A stretch of DNA of 64,000 bases from NCBI RefSeq assembly GCF_001718835.1, contig NZ_CP013442.1, positions 682,001 to 746,000 on the forward strand, given 5' to 3'. Below, piece after piece: positions 1-7,990 of the stretch (the first letter of the stretch is position 1; every line of letters begins with the position of its first letter). Below the pieces are notes generated by a model. It ran no database searches and had not been told where the DNA came from. It was given only the letters and a program-made list of their open reading frames with translations. The position numbers were made by a program, and so were the translations under genes. This DNA comes from Burkholderia cepacia. GTDB lineage: Bacteria; Pseudomonadota; Gammaproteobacteria; Burkholderiales; Burkholderiaceae.

Positions 1-2338
1 CGGCCAGTTCGGCGGCGACGGCGTTCGCCAGCTCGACCGCGCCCTCCGCCGCCGCAAGCGTCACAGCGCTCGTGGTGAGCCGCGCGTCCGCCAGCGCCTC
101 GCGCCACTGCGCGTGCCACGCATCGTAGGCCGCCTGTGCGTGATCGGCTTTCGCCTGTGCGCCCGCACGCGCGCGCTCGACCTGACGCACCTGATCCTCG
201 AGGCTGCCCTGCTGCGCGATCGATTTCTCCGCCGACTGCACGAACGACTCCGCGGCAGCGACGAGCGCCGCGAGCCCGTCGTCGCTGTCGCGCGAAACAG
301 CCCGCAATGTGGACTGCAGCGCCGCCTCGGCCGCCACGCGCGCGGCGCGCGTCGATTCGAGCTCATGCGCCTGACGCTCGTATTCGGCCTGCGCGGCGAA
401 CACCGCGTCGCGCTTCGCCAGCCAGTCGTTCATGTCGGCGAGCGGCATGCCCGGCACGCCGGCGGCCGTCGCGAGCCGCGTCCACGCGTCCCGGTGCGCG
501 GACAGCTCCTGCTCGCGCTCGGCCAGCGCGGCCTGCCTGCGCGTCACGCCCGCACGCGCGGATTCGACCTGCTGACGCAGCGACTGCAACGTCGCCGCCG
601 CCTGCGTCGTGCCGAGCCGGGAATCGACGAGCTCGTCCGCGAGCCGGATCGCGTCGTCGACCGCCGGCGCGCCGGCGTCGAGGCCGACCGCGCCGCGCTT
701 GATGTCGCCCCATGCGCCGTCGCGCCGCGCACGCGCCGCCAGCACGTCGGCGGTCGTGACGACCTTGTGGTTCTCCGCGAAGTGCTTCTCGTGCAGTTCG
801 AGCCGTTCGAGCTCTTCGCGAGCATGATCCAGCGCGTCGCGCACCGCCGCGACCGCGCCCGCATGCTCGTTGTCGTCCTTTTGCCACGCGACGAGCCGTG
901 CCGTCGACGGCAGGTCGAGCGTGCGCAGCGCCGCCACGGGCTTGCGCCACTGCCCGAGCCCGTCGAGCGCGTCCGTCAGCGCGCGCTCCGCCAGCGCGAC
1001 CTCGCGCTCGAGCACCTGTTCCCGCGATGCGCTGTTCCTGAAGCCCTGCGCGTCGGCGAGCGCGATGCGCAGCGCCTCGGGCGCCTCGACCGTCGACAGT
1101 CGATCGAGCTGGTCCTTCAGTTGCGCAAGCTCGCGCACCTTCTCGTCGAGCGATTCGCGCGTGCCGGCCAGCGCCTGGTGCAGCGCACCGTGTTCGCGCA
1201 ACAGGTTGGCCACGGTCTTCAGCGACAGCGCCGTCGGCAGCGACGCACGCAGCGACGCTTCGTCCGTCGGCCATCCGAGCTGCGCCGCGGCGCCGAATGC
1301 GGCCAGCAGGTGCCGCTCGACGTCCGCACCGAGCAGCAGCAGATCCTGCGCGTGATTCATGCACGCGCCGCGCAGCCGATCGAGCGCTTCGATGTCGGCG
1401 GACAGCGCGAGCACGTCGCCGTCCGCGACGATCGCATCGCGCGCGTGCCGCTTGCCGGCGAGATCGGCGCGCCGCTCTTCCAGCACCTTCTGTTCGGCCG
1501 CGAGATCGCCCTGCGCCTTCAACAGATCTGCATACGCGGTGGGCGGCAACTCGACGACCGCGCCCAGCTCCGCCAGCGCCGCGTCCTTGACCGTCAGCTC
1601 CTTGAGGTACGGCGCCAGCCGCCGCACGCGCTCGAGCTTCGAGCGCAGCGCTTCGAGCCGGCGCTGTTCCGCGCGCGCCTGCTCGATCTGCTGTTCGACC
1701 GCTTCGCGCGCGTCCTTGCGTTCGACCCAGTCGCGCGTGCGCACCTGAACCGTCTTCAGCTCGGTCACGGCTTCGTTGAACGACGTTTCGGCCAGCGCGA
1801 ACGCGCTGCCGCTGCGACGCGGCGCCCACAGCTCGACCGCACGCGCATCGAGCTCCTCGCGCACCGGCCCGAGGCTGCCGACCCCGGCGGCCGATTCGAA
1901 CAGCACCTGGCCGAGCTTGTCGGATGCGTCGAGAATGCTCCGGCCGCCGTCGACCAGGCGCCCGTGATCGAGCCCGAACATCTGCTCGAAGAATTCCTTG
2001 CTCGCGCCGTCGAGGACGGCCGCCAGATAGTCGTCCGGAAGCCGCTCGTCGGCCGGCGTGCGCAGCGGCGTGCGGCCTCTCGCGCGATGGAACGCCATCT
2101 CGCCGGCCGCACCTTCGAGCACGCCGCCGATCCGCAGTTCCGGCGTGCTGTGCAGGAAATCGAGCGGCGTCTGCAGCTTCATCCCGAACAGCAGCTCCGA
2201 CACGGCCGTGCGGATCGTCGACTTGCCGGCCTCGTTCGGCCCCACGATCACATGGAAATCGTGGTCCGCGCGCGGAAAGCCGAGCGCCGCGTCGGTGAAC
2301 TTGCCGTACTTGATCAGATCGAGCCGGTTGATCCGCAT
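1..2338 (-). CDS. YhaN-like SMC/Rad50-type ATPase (3' end outside window)
   Basis: The gene starts with ATG at 2338 (MRINRLDLIKYGKF) and runs off the left edge, leaving about 779 codons. Residues 33-41 are a Walker A motif, GPNEAGKST, in the Rad50/SbcC/RecF-type N-terminal context. The rest is long, charged and Ala/Glu/Arg-rich, as expected for coiled coils, so the Walker B half lies outside the window. The start is 3 nt beyond the stop of the upstream nuclease gene, so the two are probably co-translated. The pair resembles YhaN/YhaO (SbcCD-like) of Firmicutes and proteobacteria, a predicted DNA-end processing or repair ATPase and nuclease. The assignment to YhaN rather than SbcC rests on the partner and the N-terminus. 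Confidence 0.85.
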   Translation of the reverse strand, partial: MRINRLDLIKYGKFTDAALGFPRADHDFHVIVGPNEAGKSTIRTAVSELLFGMKLQTPLDFLHSTPELRIGGVLEGAAGEMAFHRARGRTPLRTPADERLPDDYLAAVLDGASKEFFEQMFGLDHGRLVDGGRSILDASDKLGQVLFESAAGVGSLGPVREELDARAVELWAPRRSGSAFALAETSFNEAVTELKTVQVRTRDWVERKDAREAVEQQIEQARAEQRRLEALRSKLERVRRLAPYLKELTVKDAALAELGAVVELPPTAYADLLKAQGDLAAEQKVLEERRADLAGKRHARDAIVADGDVLALSADIEALDRLRGACMNHAQDLLLLGADVERHLLAAFGAAAQLGWPTDEASLRASLPTALSLKTVANLLREHGALHQALAGTRESLDEKVRELAQLKDQLDRLSTVEAPEALRIALADAQGFRNSASREQVLEREVALAERALTDALDGLGQWRKPVAALRTLDLPSTARLVAWQKDDNEHAGAVAAVRDALDHAREELERLELHEKHFAENHKVVTTADVLAARARRDGAWGDIKRGAVGLDAGAPAVDDAIRLADELVDSRLGTTQAAATLQSLRQQVESARAGVTRRQAALAEREQELSAHRDAWTRLATAAGVPGMPLADMNDWLAKRDAVFAAQAEYERQAHELESTRAARVAAEAALQSTLRAVSRDSDDGLAALVAAAESFVQSAEKSIAQQGSLEDQVRQVERARAGAQAKADHAQAAYDAWHAQWREALADARLTTSAVTLAAAEGAVELANAVAAELA

Positions 2339-2341
2339 CGC

Positions 2342-3592
2342 TTACTCCCCTCTCGCCAGCCGCGCAAGCAACGCGGGCCCGACCTGCTGCACCAGTGCCG
2401 TCAGCTCGCCGGACCGCGCCAGCGACAGCAGCGGCACCTCTTCCTTCACGTCGCTGCGCACCTTGCCGACGAACGGCTTCAGGTCGCGTTCGAGCAGCTC
2501 GAGGAAACCCGGATCGCGCGCGGCATCGGTCAGGATCTGCTTCAGGTCCTCGAGCGCTTCGAGCTGCTCGGTCTCGCCATGCGACAGGTCCATCGCGGAC
2601 GTCGCGACCTTGACCTTCTCGAGCCACAACCGCTCGTTGCCGATGATGCCGATCTGGTTCAGCACCTCCGCGCGCAACTGCGGCGCGCGCCCGAAAAAGA
2701 GGCCGTGGGCAGGCGTACGCCCCGCGACCGTCACGCGCACTGCGCGCGGCACATGGCCGTCGACGGTCAGCAGCGCTTCCAGCGACTGGCCGATCTTTCT
2801 CGACAGGTCGGCGACGGTCAGGCAATCGGACGCGTCGACCGACACGGCTTCCCAGCGCAGCACGTCGAGATACAGACGCTCGACCTGCGTGCGGCCTTGC
2901 TCGACCGTCACGAGCACCGCGCCGCGGCGGCCTGTCTCGCGGATATGGCGCCCCTGCAGGTTGCCGGGAAACACCACGGTGGACGGCCCCGACCATTGCT
3001 GGAATTCGTGCACGTGGCCGAGCGCCCAGTAGTCGTAGCCTTTCGCGTGGAGTTCGGCCAGCGTGCAAGGCGCATAGTTCGCGTGCGCCGCATGGCCTTC
3101 GAGCGCCGTATGCAGCACGCCGATGTTGTAGTAACCGGGCACCGGGTCCGGATAGCCGATCGCGAGATTGTCGACGACGGCCTTGTCCTTGAAGCTCTGC
3201 CCGTGCAGCGCCACGTTGAATTCGGGCAGGCGATGGACTTCCGCCTTGCGGTGGCCGAACACGGTGACGTTGTCGGGCAGCGTCAGCTTCTTCGTCATCT
3301 CGCTTTCGGCATCGTGGTTGCCGCCGAGGACGAACGCACGGATGCCGGCCTTGCGCAGGCGCCCCATCTGCTGGCCAAAGAAGATGCCCGTGTTGTGATC
3401 CTTCCAGTCGCCGTCGTACAGGTCGCCGGCAATCACGAGGAACGCGACTTCCTCTTCGATCGCACGATCCACGAGTTGCCGCAGCGCCTCGCGCGACGCA
3501 TTGCGCAACTGCGCGGCCGGCGCGTCGGGATACGCGCTCAGGCCGTGCAACGGGCTGTCAAGGTGTATGTCTGCCGCGTGGATGAACTTCAC
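2342..3592 (-). CDS. YhaO-like metallophosphoesterase / DNA exonuclease (SbcD-like)
   Basis: A 416-residue protein beginning MKFIHAADIHLDSP from a GTG codon at 3592, preceded by AAAGGA about 6 nt upstream. A longer in-frame extension to 3685 exists but lacks family resemblance. The calcineurin-type phosphoesterase motifs are in order: DIH near the N-terminus, GDLYD, GNHD, and GHVHE. This is the nuclease partner of the ATPase encoded 3 nt downstream, and the pair should act like SbcD/SbcC on DNA ends. The C-terminal third (about residues 280-416) is family-specific and probably contacts the ATPase. The family call is firm; the substrate is inferred. Confidence 0.92.
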   Translation of the reverse strand: MKFIHAADIHLDSPLHGLSAYPDAPAAQLRNASREALRQLVDRAIEEEVAFLVIAGDLYDGDWKDHNTGIFFGQQMGRLRKAGIRAFVLGGNHDAESEMTKKLTLPDNVTVFGHRKAEVHRLPEFNVALHGQSFKDKAVVDNLAIGYPDPVPGYYNIGVLHTALEGHAAHANYAPCTLAELHAKGYDYWALGHVHEFQQWSGPSTVVFPGNLQGRHIRETGRRGAVLVTVEQGRTQVERLYLDVLRWEAVSVDASDCLTVADLSRKIGQSLEALLTVDGHVPRAVRVTVAGRTPAHGLFFGRAPQLRAEVLNQIGIIGNERLWLEKVKVATSAMDLSHGETEQLEALEDLKQILTDAARDPGFLELLERDLKPFVGKVRSDVKEEVPLLSLARSGELTALVQQVGPALLARLARGE

Positions 3593-3700
3593 GAAGATTC
3601 CTTTGATGCGTAGCGGGGAATGGCCAGTGCGCGTTGCACCGGCGTCAACCGGCAGATTGTAGTGGTCAATTCGCCGCTGCCGCACACGACGCCGCGCCGG

Positions 3701-4474
3701 TCACTCGCCGCGCGGCACCGGCGGCGGAGCATAGCCGTTGTCATTGCCGGGGAACGGATTCGCGTTGCGGCGCAGCGCTTCCTCTTCGTTCTCCTTCTGC
3801 GCGAACAGCGCGACGCCGATCACGCCGACGTTCGCCGAATCGCCGTATTTCGAGTTCGCGACGTAGCTGTCGGGCACCGCCGCGAAACGGAATGCCGCCA
3901 CCTTGTCCTGGCTCTTGCGGAAGCCTTCGATCGTCAGCGTGCGGCCCGGATACAGCACGTAACCGCCGTTCGTATAGCTGCCCGGCCGCCCCGACAGCAC
4001 GTCGAGCCCGTCGACGGTCGACACGACTTCGAACGTACGGCGCCCCTGGTTGCGCAGCACGATCATGTAGCGCGAGCCTTCGACGCCCGCCATGTGCCAG
4101 CGGCCGTTACTGCGCGCGAGACGCAGCGGCACGCCGCGCTCGTCCGCGAACGACAGCGCGACGTCGCCGTTCGCGAGCGCGACCCGCGTCGGCAGCGTAC
4201 GCAACGTTGCGGCGGCCGGACGTCCGGGCAGCGCGTCGTTGTAGTAGACAGACGTCACGTCGGTCGGCGTGGTCGGGTTCGCGCGCTTGAAATCGACGTG
4301 GCGCGTCTCGGATCGCACCGACTCGCCCCATGCAGTGCCGAGCCCACGACGCTCGCCGGCGTCCGGTGCGGCGGAAGAAGCGGTGCCGGCGGGCGGCAGC
4401 GGCGACGAACTGCAGGCGGCCAGCCAGAGCGCGCAGGCGAGCGCGAGAAGACGGAACAGGACAGTCATGGTCAT
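3701..4474 (-). CDS. Predicted lipoprotein, unknown function
   Basis: A 257-residue protein starting at ATG 4474 (TTG 4477 and ATG 4468 are alternatives). The N-terminus is a hydrophobic signal followed by a lipobox, LWLAACSSS, so it should be a lipid-anchored envelope protein. The mature part is rich in beta-strand-like segments and contains patterns such as GSRYMIVLRNQG and YVLYPGRTLTIEGF. It ends in a Pro-rich tail. It looks like a conserved Burkholderiales lipoprotein, but I do not recognise a named domain. It is 109 nt from the upstream nuclease start on the same strand, so it is a separate unit or a weakly linked one. Confidence 0.7.
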   Translation of the reverse strand: MTMTVLFRLLALACALWLAACSSSPLPPAGTASSAAPDAGERRGLGTAWGESVRSETRHVDFKRANPTTPTDVTSVYYNDALPGRPAAATLRTLPTRVALANGDVALSFADERGVPLRLARSNGRWHMAGVEGSRYMIVLRNQGRRTFEVVSTVDGLDVLSGRPGSYTNGGYVLYPGRTLTIEGFRKSQDKVAAFRFAAVPDSYVANSKYGDSANVGVIGVALFAQKENEEEALRRNANPFPGNDNGYAPPPVPRGE

Positions 4475-4748
4475 CAATTCTCGGAATGTTATCGGTCCAC
4501 GCCGGGGCCCGGGCGCGGCACTTTCGTGTCAGTTGCCGTCACGATGTCGATCGGACGGGGCCGCCATCGGCAACCGGCGCAGTCAAACCGGCCGCCGGTT
4601 GAGATCGGCCCCGCTATTTAAGCATGGCGCGCGCGGCGCGAACCATCGCGGTGCGACCACCGCGTGACGCCCACCGTCCTAAAGTTGGACTCGCGGGCTG
4701 CCGTTATCCCGCCGACAAGTCTTGTACACCAAGCGACACCAGATCCCC

Positions 4749-6191
4749 ATGGACATTACGAGTTGGAAGGAACACGCCCAGCGAACCCTCGCCGGGACAG
4801 GCGGCATGCATGAAGCCATCGCGCTGCTGGAGCGCGAACCCGACGAGACGGACTGGGAAGCCAACATGCTCCTCGGCATCCTCTACGGGCAGGCGCGCGA
4901 TCTCGGCAACGCGGTCAAGTTCCTGAACAGGTCCGCGTCGCACAATCCGCACGATCCGGACACGATCTTCTTTCTCGGCTGCTTTCGCGCGCTGCAGATT
5001 CCCGGCTTCCACAAGAGCTGGGCGGTGCGGCGCGATCACGCCAGACAAGCGCTCGGCCTGGTCGAAAACTCGCCGAACGCGGCGCAATGGCCGCAGCTCA
5101 AGCTTTGCCTCGAAATGCTCGCGACGGCGGCCAGCTACGTCGGCCCGCAGGACGATGCGGAATTCGCGTATCGCTGGCTGATCCGGATCGATCCCGACAA
5201 TGCCGGGCATTACGCGAATCTCTCGCAGATCCGCGCCGATGACGACCTGGAGGAAGCCGCCGCGCTGCTGGACAAGGCGCAGTCGCTCAGCCCGAACATC
5301 GCGAACCGCAACGACCTCGCGCTGTCGCGCAAGGTGCTGTCGGCCGGGGAGCGGCGCGCACCGATCGCCCGCGCGAAATACCCGACCACGAAGGAAATGC
5401 GCGGCGATCTCGCAAGCGTCATCCGTTCAACCCTGCTCAAGGATTTGCCGAAGCAGCGTTTCGTCAGCGCAGACACGCGGTTCTTCACGCTCGGCTCGTG
5501 CTTCGCGCGCGAGATCGCCACGCGCTTGATCGAGCGCGGCTATCGGGCCGACTTCTTCGAAGTCGTCGAGCACATCAATTCGAGCTTCGCGAACCGGAGC
5601 ATGGTCGACTGGGCGCAGGGCAAGTGCCGGGGCCAGAGCCGCGAGCGGCTCGACGAGCTGTTCGCATCCCTGAATATCACGCCGGACGGATTGCGGGCGC
5701 GCTGGGCCGCGGCGAACGTGTTCATCTACACGCTCGGCGTGGCGCCGGCCTTCTTCGACAGGCAGTCCGGCGAGTTCGTGATGCCGTCGAGCTCGACGTT
5801 CGCGTCGCGCGCCTTCGCGGAAATGTACGACTTCCGGACCACGACGGTGCAGGAGAACCTGGAGAATCTCGAGTACATCGCATCGTACATGCGCACGTTG
5901 AACCCGAACGTGAAGATCGTGATTACCGTGAGCCCGGTGCCGTTGAAGACCACGTTCGAATTCAAGTCGGCGATGCAGGCGGACTGCATTTCGAAATCGA
6001 CGCTGCGCGTCGTCGCCCACGAGTTCGTCACGAAGCATCCGGACGTCGTCTACTGGCCGAGCTTCGAGGTCGTGCGCTGGCTCGGCGGACATGTCGGGCC
6101 CTTCTACGGCAACGACGACGATGCCGCCCTTCACGTCGGCGACGACGTGGTCAAGGCCATCACCGACCTATTCATCGAACACTATTCCTGA
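4749..6191 (+). CDS. TPR-containing GSCFA domain protein
   Basis: A 480-residue protein, start chosen at ATG 4749 (MDITSWKEHAQ); a TTG nine codons earlier is less likely. The first half (about residues 5-190) is alpha-helical and TPR-like, with segments such as AFWL/LGILYGQARDLGNAVKFLNR. At about residue 249 the sequence FFTLGSCFAREIA carries the name-giving GSCFA motif. This is followed by a hydrolase-like domain with VFIYTLGVAPAFF and ITVSPVPLKTTF. GSCFA proteins are related to SGNH/GDSL hydrolases and occur near surface polysaccharide genes, but no substrate is established. There are no polysaccharide genes nearby here. The TPR plus GSCFA fusion is clear; the function is unknown. Confidence 0.85.
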   Translation: MDITSWKEHAQRTLAGTGGMHEAIALLEREPDETDWEANMLLGILYGQARDLGNAVKFLNRSASHNPHDPDTIFFLGCFRALQIPGFHKSWAVRRDHARQALGLVENSPNAAQWPQLKLCLEMLATAASYVGPQDDAEFAYRWLIRIDPDNAGHYANLSQIRADDDLEEAAALLDKAQSLSPNIANRNDLALSRKVLSAGERRAPIARAKYPTTKEMRGDLASVIRSTLLKDLPKQRFVSADTRFFTLGSCFAREIATRLIERGYRADFFEVVEHINSSFANRSMVDWAQGKCRGQSRERLDELFASLNITPDGLRARWAAANVFIYTLGVAPAFFDRQSGEFVMPSSSTFASRAFAEMYDFRTTTVQENLENLEYIASYMRTLNPNVKIVITVSPVPLKTTFEFKSAMQADCISKSTLRVVAHEFVTKHPDVVYWPSFEVVRWLGGHVGPFYGNDDDAALHVGDDVVKAITDLFIEHYS

Positions 6192-6223
6192 CCGGGCAGG
6201 GCCCGGCGCGCCGCCCGACCGTC

Positions 6224-6835
6224 TCAAGGCGGCGGCAAGCCGAGCCGCCACGTCAGGTTGCGGCGCGCGCGCGCTTCGCAGCGCGCGTGGAACAGATCGG
6301 TGCAATAGATCCGCGGGCGCGCCAGCAGCTCGCCGAGGATCGCGCGGACCTGGCGGTCGTACGCGCGATCGTCGAGGTCCGGGCGCTCGGCGCGCAGCCG
6401 CAGCCCGTCCTCGCGAAAACGGCTGCGCGTCGCGCCCAGCACCGCGAGATCGATGTCCACCACGAAGCGCACATCCGGCTCCGCCGGCACGACGTGGTGC
6501 TGCGTCGCCAGGATCATGTCGCGTATGCGCTCGCCCGCCGCGATGCGCCCCGCCGCCCAGTGCCGGAACCAGTCGGCGCTGCGCGCCTCGTTGTCGCGGG
6601 CGCCGGGCCGATAGATCACGTCGTGGCACCACAGCGCGAGCTCCACGCTGTCGGGATGCGGCACCACGCCGCGCGCCCGGTCGAGATCGCGCAGGCAGCG
6701 GCGGATATGGCGCAGCGTGTGGTAGTGACGCGCCGCTTCGCCATAGCACCGTGCAAGGTCCGCATAGACGGCGTCGGCATCGAGGCCGCCGCTGCGGGTC
6801 CACAATGCGACGAAGCGCGCCCGTGTCTGGCTCAT
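6224..6835 (-). CDS. HD-superfamily predicted metal-dependent phosphohydrolase
   Basis: A 203-residue protein from ATG 6835. It matches the family of short predicted HD phosphohydrolases (COG4339 type). HYHTLRHI near residue 38 supplies a metal-binding His, LALWCHDVIY supplies the HD pair, and ATQHH plus DIDLAVLG supply the later His and Asp. Members of this family are soluble and of unknown physiological substrate. The gene is convergent with the GSCFA gene (stops 33 nt apart) and lies 28 nt downstream of the patatin gene on the same strand, so it is probably the second gene of a two-gene operon. Confidence 0.85.
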   Translation of the reverse strand: MSQTRARFVALWTRSGGLDADAVYADLARCYGEAARHYHTLRHIRRCLRDLDRARGVVPHPDSVELALWCHDVIYRPGARDNEARSADWFRHWAAGRIAAGERIRDMILATQHHVVPAEPDVRFVVDIDLAVLGATRSRFREDGLRLRAERPDLDDRAYDRQVRAILGELLARPRIYCTDLFHARCEARARRNLTWRLGLPPP

Positions 6836-6863
6836 CCCGGTTCCCTCGCGTCACCGCGCCCGC

Positions 6864-7913
6864 TCAAAGAAATTCCTTGCGGATGTCGATGCTCGATCGC
6901 TCGCCGACATGCCGGTAGTTCTCCGCGAGCCATGCGTGGGCCTCGCGCCGCCCGTTGTCGCGCAGTCCGCACAGGAAATCCCAGTCCGCGTTGTACTTGC
7001 TTGAGACGCTGAGCGCGCACATCGCTTCGTCGGAGCGGATCGAGTGAATCCGCATTTCCTTCATCTCGCCGCGGGCGAGCTTGCCTTGCTGGATCAGTTC
7101 GGTGACGAACGCGATCGCACGCATCTCGCGCATCAGCGACGAATTGAAGCTGATCTCGTTGATGCGGTTGAGGATGTCCGCCGCCGTCACCGGCACGCCC
7201 GGGCGAACGAGCGGGTTGATGTGCACGATCACCACGTCCTGCGTGTCGCAGTGGTAGATCAGCGGATAGATCGCGGGATTGCCCATGTAGCCGCCGTCCC
7301 AGTAGTGCTGGCCGTCGATCGTGATCGCCTGGAACAGGGTCGGCACGCAGGCCGACGCCAGCACGGCTTCCGCGCAGACGTCGTCGCCCGAGAAGATCCG
7401 TATCTTGCCGGTCTCGACGTTGGTCGCGCTCAGGTAGAGGCCGATCGGGCAGCGCTTCCTCAGCCCGTCGAAATCGACGTGCCGCTCCAGCACCTCGCGC
7501 AGCGGGTTCAGGTTGTGCGGATTGAACTGGTACGGCGAGAAGATCCGCAGCACCATGTCCGCGAACGCATACAGCGGCGAATGGTCGAGCCCGAAGCTGT
7601 GCGTGCCCTTCAGCCAGGGCATCCAGCGCAGCGGATTGTATTGCTCGGCCGACTCCGCGACCGCGCGCCAGAAATCGTGCAGCGCGCCGCGAGCGGCAGC
7701 CTCGCCGCCCTGCAGCAGGCCATGCGCGAGCACAGCGGCATTCATCGCGCCGGCGCTGGTCGCGCTGACGCCTTCGATGGACAGCCTGCCGTCCTCGAGC
7801 AGGCGATCCAGCACGCCCCACGTGAACGCGCCGTGCATGCCGCCGCCCTGCAACGCCAGCGCGACCGGCTTGCGTTCGTCACGTCCGCCGTGCCTTTCGC
7901 TCCTCGTGGCCAT
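6864..7913 (-). CDS. Patatin-like phospholipase family protein (DUF3734 type)
   Basis: A 349-residue protein from ATG 7913. The oxyanion-hole glycine loop LQGGGMHGAF lies at residues 21-30. The nucleophile elbow is SATSAGAMNA with Ser53; the first Gly of the usual G-x-S-x-G is Ala here. The catalytic-dyad motif is HYWDGGYMGNPAIYPL. The C-terminal third fits the DUF3734 extension seen in a bacterial patatin subgroup, which in some bacteria acts on 3-hydroxybutyrate oligomers or lipids. There is no signal peptide, so it is probably cytoplasmic. It is followed 28 nt later by the HD hydrolase gene. The patatin fold is confident; the substrate is not. Confidence 0.9.
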   Translation of the reverse strand: MATRSERHGGRDERKPVALALQGGGMHGAFTWGVLDRLLEDGRLSIEGVSATSAGAMNAAVLAHGLLQGGEAAARGALHDFWRAVAESAEQYNPLRWMPWLKGTHSFGLDHSPLYAFADMVLRIFSPYQFNPHNLNPLREVLERHVDFDGLRKRCPIGLYLSATNVETGKIRIFSGDDVCAEAVLASACVPTLFQAITIDGQHYWDGGYMGNPAIYPLIYHCDTQDVVIVHINPLVRPGVPVTAADILNRINEISFNSSLMREMRAIAFVTELIQQGKLARGEMKEMRIHSIRSDEAMCALSVSSKYNADWDFLCGLRDNGRREAHAWLAENYRHVGERSSIDIRKEFL

Positions 7914-7990
7914 CTTCGGTCTCCCGTGATGATGCCGGTTTGCGCCGGCCGCACGCGCATGCGTCGCCGATGCGCTTCAGCGCGTGCGGC

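Noticed and set aside
113..3613. A 1166-codon open frame on the plus strand
   Set aside because: It is the complement of the YhaN/YhaO-like genes; its translation is Arg/Gln/His-rich with no family features, as expected in high-GC DNA.
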